From: Clostridia bacterium
GTDB lineage: Bacteria; Bacillota; Peptococcia; Peptococcales; SKKY01
Assembly: GCA_007123515.1 (NCBI GenBank)
Contig: SKKY01000105.1
Coordinates: 1-10,823 of the forward strand
Direction of reading: 5' to 3'
Length of the DNA stretch: 10,823 nucleotides
The notes below the pieces were generated by a model, which was not told the DNA's origin, did not search any database, and was given only the letters and a program-made list of their open reading frames with translations. The translations under genes and the position numbers were made by a program. Each line of letters begins with the position of its first letter. The first letter of the stretch is position 1. Positions 5,818 through 10,823 of the stretch are shown one piece after another.

Positions 5818-7969
5818 AATTCTCATCACTTGCTAAGAACAAAGATAGTAAAAGTATTTTTTCGATCAATTCCCGGCGGTTAACCGCTTCTCCGGGTGTA
5901 TAAATATCTTTAGAATGCGGAGCCATTCCGCAAACAGCCGGGATGTTTTTATCAATTTCGCCTGCGGCACTTGGTAAAAGGCTCGACTCAGTTCCAAAGG
6001 GGACACTCCAGTCTTTTGAAAGCGATGATAACTTTTTTATCGCCGGATTAGAACGTTTGCGTAAAAGAGGAGGACGATCTTCTAATTTTTCCAAAAAGGT
6101 ATTGATGTTCCGGGTTCTGGTATTTATCAGTTTACGCAGTTCTTCTTCCGCATTTTTTGCTTGTGCAGCATTGATATAGGTGACATAAATCGTAGCGGTT
6201 ACTCTGTGGGGAAGCAATATGCTGTATCGTTCTGCTTGCAAATCCTGAACAGCGACACTCAGCTTTTTTTCCGGATTGCTTAACTTTTTTATTTTATCGA
6301 CTTTATCAAAAAAATAGCTTAATACATCTACCTGATTTGATGTGCTGCCGATTCGTTTTGGATCTCCTTCAATAATCAGGCTGTACTTTGTCGAGCCTCT
6401 GCGCTGATCAAAGACCCGGCCATTCTTAAGGCCCGGCTGTAAGACCAGCACCTGTTTTGCTCGTGTGGCAGCTTGTTGCAGAAGGTGGTGACTGTAACGC
6501 ATACCCCGGCCTTCATCAGCATAGAAAAAGATACCGATTTTGCGAGTATTAAGGCTGCGGTTTTCTTTTAGAGCGCTTAAGGCACTCAGGATGGTAACAA
6601 TTCCGCTTCGGCTAGAGGCGATTCCTTCTCCATGAAGCCATTCTTCATCAATTCTAAACGGAATCGGATACCCTTCTCTTTTGCCGGGAATATCAATTGG
6701 TACAGCCAATAAAGTACCATCTGTAAAACCAGCTTTTGTTTCATAGAGCCAGCCAGAGCGTTTATTAGTAAAAGCATCGACCTCTTTTAAACCAAGTTTC
6801 GTTAGCCGTTCAGTTATTCGTTTTTTAACGGTTGCCAGTCCGACGGCATCATTTGTCCAGCTCGGTGTACTGGTCCAGAGACGAAGATCTTTTTCGATGC
6901 GGTCCCGGTTTTTGGTAACGGTATTAAACATTTTAATCGACTTATTATCAGCATCTTCATAAAAATTGGCTAAGCCATACGGACCAAAATATCTCTCCGA
7001 GGCCACTTCAATCAGTTTATTCATTAAGCCGCTGTAATCAAAACCCATTTTAGATGCTGCATAGACATAAGAACCGCCTAAACCGAGACTGGCCATGGAA
7101 TTTACTTCCAGAATATAGAAATTTCCTTCATGATCCATTCGGAAATCAACCCGGGCACAATCATAGCAATCAAGCGCATTAAAAGTATCGATAGCCAGCT
7201 GTTTTATTGTTTCCTCCTGCTCTGGAGTAATAGGCGCCGGGCAGACGGACTCTACAGTCCGGCCACTGGTTTTTATTTTGTCTTCATAGGTAAATATTTG
7301 TTCTCCTTCCCCAAAGACAAGCTCAAGGGCAGGCATGGCAATTAAGTTATCCCCATTACCGATCAGACCGACATTGAGCTCACGGCCCTGAATAAATTCC
7401 TCCACCAGAGTCGGCGATTTGAATTGTTCATAAATATTTTTGACACCTTCACGCAATTCATCCTCGTTATGCACCACCTTAAGGCCAAAAGAAACAGCCT
7501 CGCTTTTAGGTTTAACAATCAGAGGGTACGTAAGATTTTCTTTTATAGGAGAATTCGGCGTATCAAGAACGGCAAAGTTTGGAGTTGGAAGTCCTTTTTG
7601 CAACAGAACCATTTTTGTCAGAACCTTATCAAGAGCCACAGCATGGCTTTCCGGTCCTGAGCCAAAATAGGGAATTCCAAGCATTTCAAGGATTCCCGGG
7701 ATATGCATATAGCGTCCTTTACCCTGTATACCATAACTTAAATTAAAAACCAGCCCAGGTCTTTCCCCGGAAATAACAGCCGGCATAAACTTTTCAAGAT
7801 TAGAAATGATATTTTTATCCCCTTCAAAGGTTTTTACCTGATGCCCACCCTTAGCCAGCCCTTTCTGGATATTTTTTATCGTATCCAGACCGTACTTTTC
7901 TTTATTGGCCGTGCCAAAAAGATTAATAACAGCCTGACTTTCGTAGTTATAAACGATAGCAATTTTCAT
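5816..7969 (-). CDS. ATP-grasp ligase (D-Ala-D-Ala-ligase-like) fused to a degenerate M20-peptidase-like domain
   Basis: A 717-residue two-part soluble protein. Residues 1 to about 325 are a complete D-alanine-D-alanine-ligase-like ATP-grasp domain: VFNLSYGIQGKGR (74-86), LGIPYFGSG (97-105), LDKVLTK (113-119), ATP-binding lysine region IVKPKSEAVSFG (151-162, K153), LVEEFIQGRELNVG (188-201), and metal ligands D275, E288 and N290 (RVDF and LEVNS) with the same spacing as in Ddl. It should form an amide bond by an acyl-phosphate intermediate; the substrates are unknown. Residues from about 370 to 717 follow the M20 metallopeptidase plan, including a lid domain (about 522-620), but the metal ligands look replaced: HxD by P424-I-D426, the bridging Asp by S452, the metal Glu by G487, the next acidic ligand by Q511, and the final His by Y690. 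It starts immediately after the gamma-glutamyltransferase stop (TAAATG), so translation is probably coupled. Confidence 0.8.
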   Translation of the reverse strand: MKIAIVYNYESQAVINLFGTANKEKYGLDTIKNIQKGLAKGGHQVKTFEGDKNIISNLEKFMPAVISGERPGLVFNLSYGIQGKGRYMHIPGILEMLGIPYFGSGPESHAVALDKVLTKMVLLQKGLPTPNFAVLDTPNSPIKENLTYPLIVKPKSEAVSFGLKVVHNEDELREGVKNIYEQFKSPTLVEEFIQGRELNVGLIGNGDNLIAMPALELVFGEGEQIFTYEDKIKTSGRTVESVCPAPITPEQEETIKQLAIDTFNALDCYDCARVDFRMDHEGNFYILEVNSMASLGLGGSYVYAASKMGFDYSGLMNKLIEVASERYFGPYGLANFYEDADNKSIKMFNTVTKNRDRIEKDLRLWTSTPSWTNDAVGLATVKKRITERLTKLGLKEVDAFTNKRSGWLYETKAGFTDGTLLAVPIDIPGKREGYPIPFRIDEEWLHGEGIASSRSGIVTILSALSALKENRSLNTRKIGIFFYADEGRGMRYSHHLLQQAATRAKQVLVLQPGLKNGRVFDQRRGSTKYSLIIEGDPKRIGSTSNQVDVLSYFFDKVDKIKKLSNPEKKLSVAVQDLQAERYSILLPHRVTATIYVTYINAAQAKNAEEELRKLINTRTRNINTFLEKLEDRPPLLRKRSNPAIKKLSSLSKDWSVPFGTESSLLPSAAGEIDKNIPAVCGMAPHSKDIYTPGEAVNRRELIEKILLLSLFLASDEN

Positions 7970-9607
7970 TTACTGATCATTCTCCCTTCTTTTTATCTGT
8001 TCCGGACCACCGGCACTCCCATCTCTTCTGGGATCAGCAGCACCATAGTAAAAAGGATCTTCATCATTTACCGGTGCTTTAACACCCTGCACACACCCTA
8101 AATAGAAACTGTAACGCCCGCGTTTTCGTATGTCAAAGCCTGTTCGTTCAAGATTATCAATTACCTGCTGATTAAAACGCTCTTTTTCTATCTGCAGCAC
8201 CCCATAATGAGAAGAATGAAACCTGGGTGCGGCGATGGCCTGATCCAGAGGCATTTTTTTATCAATCAGTCTGGAGATTACCTGAACAACACTAGTTGAA
8301 ATCCGTTCACTTCCCGGACTGCCGAGAAGATACTCTACCTGGTCACCATTAAAGATAATCGTAGGAGCCACACTGCTAAAAGGCTTTGCACCGGGAACAA
8401 GGTAGAAAGGGTGAGTCATATCCTTATAATCATAGGCACTCATATAGTTGTTGTAGAAAAAACCAAGACCTTTAGCGATTGTCTTAGATCCAAATACAAG
8501 TTCAATTGATTGGGTGATACCTACGGCATTCCCGTCTTTATCAATCACCGATAAGTGTGTTGTCTCACCAGAGTGAGGAGGAGCAGTAAATCCATCACCC
8601 ATATAAAATTTACCAATGTTATATATTTTTTCTGCGATCTCTTTGGCATAGCCCTTATCAATCATTAACTGGTTCATGCTTTGCAGGTAGTAATTGGGAT
8701 GAATCGGCAGCTTTTTTCTGTCAGTCAGGGCAAAACGGAAAGCCAGTGCGAAAATAAGTGCTCCGATCTCATCTTCGGGATCTAAAACGGAGGAGTCAAA
8801 GCGTTCCAGGATATTTAATAGCTGAATTAAGACTCTTCCGGCTCCGGGAGGTGGAAAAGTAGCAACCCTTCTTCCGCGATAGGTAGTTTCCAGCACATCT
8901 CTTTCCAGCGGATAAGGGATTTGGGCTAAATCAGCTAAGGTAATTAATCCATTTCGTTCTTCCATATCCTCAACGATTCTCTGAGCGATCGATCCGGTAT
9001 AAAATTCTTCCCAACCATAGTCAGCCAGCGTTTGCAGAGTTTCTGCTAATTCCGGCTGCTTTATAATATGACCCGCATCGGCAACCTTTCCATCAACAAA
9101 AAAGTTTTTATAAACGCCGGGATCATATCGGAGTCTTTCCTCTTCCTGTTTTAAAAGATTATGAATGAGCGCTGATACTCTAAAACCATTATTAGCCACA
9201 TCGATGGACGGTTGTAACACTTCTTTTAGAGGTAACTTACCATAGTTCTCATGCATATAGCCGACCGTGGCAACTGTCGAAGGTACTGTCGTTGAACGGA
9301 TACCTACTTTAATTGGTTTCGCCGGCAAATTATCAGGTTGAATATTATAGGGGGCTCTTGAAGAGCCGTCGAGACTAAAGAGTCTGTCCTGATCCTTTAA
9401 ATATAAAATAGCCATTGACTGGCCACCGATTCCGGAAGCCTGCGGTTCTGATACTCCTAAACAAATGGCACAGGCTGCTGCCGCATCAACCGCATTACCA
9501 CCATTTTCCAGCACAGCCATTCCGGCCTTTGTTGCATACTTAGAAGCGGTAGACACCACTCCGTAAGGGCTTTTTCCGGTATGTATTTTTCGAGTCCCTT
9601 TTTTCAT
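7970..9607 (-). CDS. ggt: Gamma-glutamyltransferase, apparently cytoplasmic
   Basis: A 545-residue N-terminal nucleophile hydrolase that self-cleaves and transfers or hydrolyses gamma-glutamyl groups. Family motifs in order: GMAVLENGGNAVDAAAA (29-45), QASGIGGQSM (56-65), LDGSSRAP (79-86, with the Arg that holds the glutamyl carboxylate), then the processing site SGETTHLSVIDKDGNAVG (346-363), where T349 is the expected nucleophile. These are followed by TQSIELVFG (365-373), NNYMSAYD, PFSSVAPT (409-416) and GSPGSERI (429-436). The Glu at 369 is as in Bacillus-type enzymes. Most bacterial homologues are secreted, but here MKKGTRKIHTGKS runs straight into the fold with no hydrophobic signal. An ATG 16 codons upstream (9655) is also in frame, but 9607 has AAGGTGGAG (9616-9624) eight bases away, and the upstream extension is charged, not signal-like. 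It is joined to the ATP-grasp fusion gene without a gap. Confidence 0.92.
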   Translation of the reverse strand: MKKGTRKIHTGKSPYGVVSTASKYATKAGMAVLENGGNAVDAAAACAICLGVSEPQASGIGGQSMAILYLKDQDRLFSLDGSSRAPYNIQPDNLPAKPIKVGIRSTTVPSTVATVGYMHENYGKLPLKEVLQPSIDVANNGFRVSALIHNLLKQEEERLRYDPGVYKNFFVDGKVADAGHIIKQPELAETLQTLADYGWEEFYTGSIAQRIVEDMEERNGLITLADLAQIPYPLERDVLETTYRGRRVATFPPPGAGRVLIQLLNILERFDSSVLDPEDEIGALIFALAFRFALTDRKKLPIHPNYYLQSMNQLMIDKGYAKEIAEKIYNIGKFYMGDGFTAPPHSGETTHLSVIDKDGNAVGITQSIELVFGSKTIAKGLGFFYNNYMSAYDYKDMTHPFYLVPGAKPFSSVAPTIIFNGDQVEYLLGSPGSERISTSVVQVISRLIDKKMPLDQAIAAPRFHSSHYGVLQIEKERFNQQVIDNLERTGFDIRKRGRYSFYLGCVQGVKAPVNDEDPFYYGAADPRRDGSAGGPEQIKRRENDQ

Positions 9608-9686
9608 ATAAACATCTCCACCTTTTTGACTTAAGAATTTTTCTTTATGATACAATAGTTATATACCATAAAAAGCCGGCAAATAA

Positions 9687-9714
9687 AATATAAAATATTC
9701 TTAAGTGTTTACAA
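9687..9714 (-). promoter_or_regulatory. Possible promoter for ggt and the ATP-grasp fusion
   Basis: On the minus strand TTGTAA (9714-9709) is followed after 16 bases by TATATT (9692-9687), placing a start site about 75 bases before the ggt start codon. Both hexamers are imperfect and the area is very AT-rich, so this is tentative. If it is not real, ggt would depend on read-through from the methyltransferase gene; no terminator with a T-tract is evident between them. Confidence 0.3.
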
Positions 9715-9763
9715 GATATAAATGAAAATAGGAAAAAGAATGTGACATGCTCTCAACACTTAA
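9701..9763. repeat. Nine-base inverted repeat upstream of ggt
   Basis: TTAAGTGTT (9701-9709) is the exact reverse complement of AACACTTAA (9755-9763), with 45 bases between. It lies in the 165-base gap 9608-9772 between the methyltransferase and gamma-glutamyltransferase genes. The left arm overlaps the tentative ggt -35 region. It could be a split operator or the base of an RNA hairpin; there is no T-tract that would make it a terminator. Confidence 0.4.
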
Positions 9764-9772
9764 AGAACCGGA

Positions 9773-10822
9773 TTATCTTTTGCCAAAAAGGTAATGGCTG
9801 ACAAACCATTCATTGCCCTCGTGATATCCGAAAAATTCAGCACAAGCTATAAAAAAGAGGCGCCAGTAATGCCACCATTTTCTGGCGTCTCTTTTGCCGT
9901 ATGTATCTTTAAAAAGCTTCATAATCTCTTTTTCCTGCTGATCCATTTTACTTAGCCAGGATTCCAGTGTTTTTTGGTAATGAGATCCGGAGACAGCCCA
10001 CTGATCTTCTAGGTAAAGGTCTTTTGTAAAATAGTGAAGCAAATCAGCACTAGGCATCGTTCCGCCAGCAAAGAAGTAGCGGGTCATCCAGTCTTTGCCG
10101 GACGTATCCTCATATAGAAAAGGATCGGTGTGGTGGGTAAAAATATGCACAAACAGTTTACCGTCTTTTTTTAAAAAGGACGCTGCTTTTTCCATCAAAC
10201 GCTCATAATTTCTCATATGCTCAAACATTTCAATGGAAATAACACGGTCAAATTGTTTTTGATTCTCAAATTCAAATTCATTAATATCTGCAGTTATGAC
10301 ATTAATATTTGTCAGCTGTTTGTCAGCCGCTTTTTTTTCAATATATTCTCTCTGATAGCGGGAGTTAGACAAGGCTGTTATCTCAGTAGAAGGAAAGGTT
10401 TCCGCCAGATAAAAGGATAAAGAACCCCATCCACATCCAAGATCAAGAATTGACTGTCCATCCTGAACTCCAGCTCGTTTACATGTCAGGGCAAACATTT
10501 TCTCTTCGGCTTGATCAAGATCTTTCCAGGCCTCTTTTAGAGGCACCTCTTCTGGCCAGTATCCGCTGCTGTATTTCAGCCGGGCTCCGAGTACTTTTTC
10601 AAAAAATTCTGCCGGCACTTCATAATGCTGCTCGTTGGCTTTGCTTGTATCAATCGCAATCGGCTGATTTTTTAAATCATCAACAAATTCTCGGAGCATC
10701 TGTCTTTTTTCTTCAATGGACAATCCTTCTTTGCGATAGAGTTTTCGGGCCACTCTTTTTCTGACAGCATAACGAAGAACATTGTCCGGTAACCCTTTTG
10801 CGATAAGTGTATCTACATTCAT
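9773..10822 (-). CDS. SAM-dependent methyltransferase, cyclopropane-synthase fold, CNMT-like; start at window edge
   Basis: 349 residues are visible from an ATG one base inside the window, so the true start could lie outside. The protein follows the CFA-synthase plan: NEQHYEVPAEFF (63-74), YSSGYW (84-89), SAM motif LDLGCGWGS (126-134), SIEMFEHM (196-203) and FVHIFTHHTDPF (224-235). The C-terminal part, with YFFAGGTMPSADLL, SGSHYQKTLESWLSKMD, HYWRLFFIACAEFFGY and EWFVSHYLFGKR, closely resembles plant coclaurine N-methyltransferases as I recall them. Of the five bicarbonate-site residues of E. coli CFA synthase, E239 and H266 are kept (E201, H226), but C139 is Ser (S86), I268 is Phe (F228) and Y317 is Leu (L290). 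It may therefore be a small-molecule (amine) methyltransferase and not a lipid cyclopropane synthase. It lies upstream of ggt on the same strand with a 165-base gap. Confidence 0.82.
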   Translation of the reverse strand: MNVDTLIAKGLPDNVLRYAVRKRVARKLYRKEGLSIEEKRQMLREFVDDLKNQPIAIDTSKANEQHYEVPAEFFEKVLGARLKYSSGYWPEEVPLKEAWKDLDQAEEKMFALTCKRAGVQDGQSILDLGCGWGSLSFYLAETFPSTEITALSNSRYQREYIEKKAADKQLTNINVITADINEFEFENQKQFDRVISIEMFEHMRNYERLMEKAASFLKKDGKLFVHIFTHHTDPFLYEDTSGKDWMTRYFFAGGTMPSADLLHYFTKDLYLEDQWAVSGSHYQKTLESWLSKMDQQEKEIMKLFKDTYGKRDARKWWHYWRLFFIACAEFFGYHEGNEWFVSHYLFGKR

Positions 10823-10823
10823 A

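Noticed and set aside
9608..9655. Extension of the gamma-glutamyltransferase to an ATG at 9655
   Set aside because: The extra 16 residues are polar and charged, and the start at 9607 has a strong AAGGTGGAG site.
10450..10764. Plus-strand open frame of 104 codons
   Set aside because: It is antisense to the methyltransferase gene and has no recognisable domain or ribosome site.

Overview
The window looks like chromosomal DNA of a low-GC, Gram-positive, anaerobic bacterium (Bacillota, most likely Clostridia). This rests on AT-rich sequence, strong AGGAGG-type ribosome binding sites, a sigma-A type promoter, and a PerR / rubrerythrin / peroxiredoxin oxygen-defence block typical of anaerobes. No lineage-specific marker is present, so a genus cannot be named. 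I see no rRNA, tRNA, CRISPR array, transposase or phage gene.

Layout. (1) At the left edge lies a perfect 22-bp-arm hairpin (4-51) resembling a REP-type palindrome. (2) On the minus strand, a tandem-domain universal stress protein gene is translationally coupled, by a 4-base ATGA overlap, to an Acr3-family arsenite efflux permease (74-1980). No arsR or arsC is present in the window. (3) Divergently, on the plus strand, there is a small nitroreductase (2155-2670), then a promoter carrying two candidate PerR boxes that drives perR, rubrerythrin and a Prx6-type peroxiredoxin (2818-4546). That operon is closed by a strong intrinsic terminator. (4) A prolidase-like metal-dependent amidohydrolase follows directly (4608-5789) and ends at a bidirectional terminator. 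(5) On the minus strand, reading from the right edge, come a methyltransferase of the cyclopropane-synthase fold that resembles plant coclaurine N-methyltransferases (9773-10822), a gamma-glutamyltransferase without a signal peptide (7970-9607), and a 717-residue fusion of a D-Ala-D-Ala-ligase-like ATP-grasp domain with an M20-peptidase-like domain whose metal ligands appear lost (5816-7969).

Working together. The perR-rbr-prx block reads as a self-regulated peroxide response: PerR senses peroxide and the other two products remove it. The Acr3/Usp pair looks like a stress-linked export unit. The most unusual part is the right third. There the gamma-glutamyltransferase stop codon abuts the start codon of the ATP-grasp/pseudo-M20 fusion, and a CNMT-like methyltransferase lies upstream on the same strand. 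Together they could make or process an amide-linked small molecule such as a gamma-glutamyl or other peptide conjugate. That pathway is inference; no substrate can be read from the sequence.
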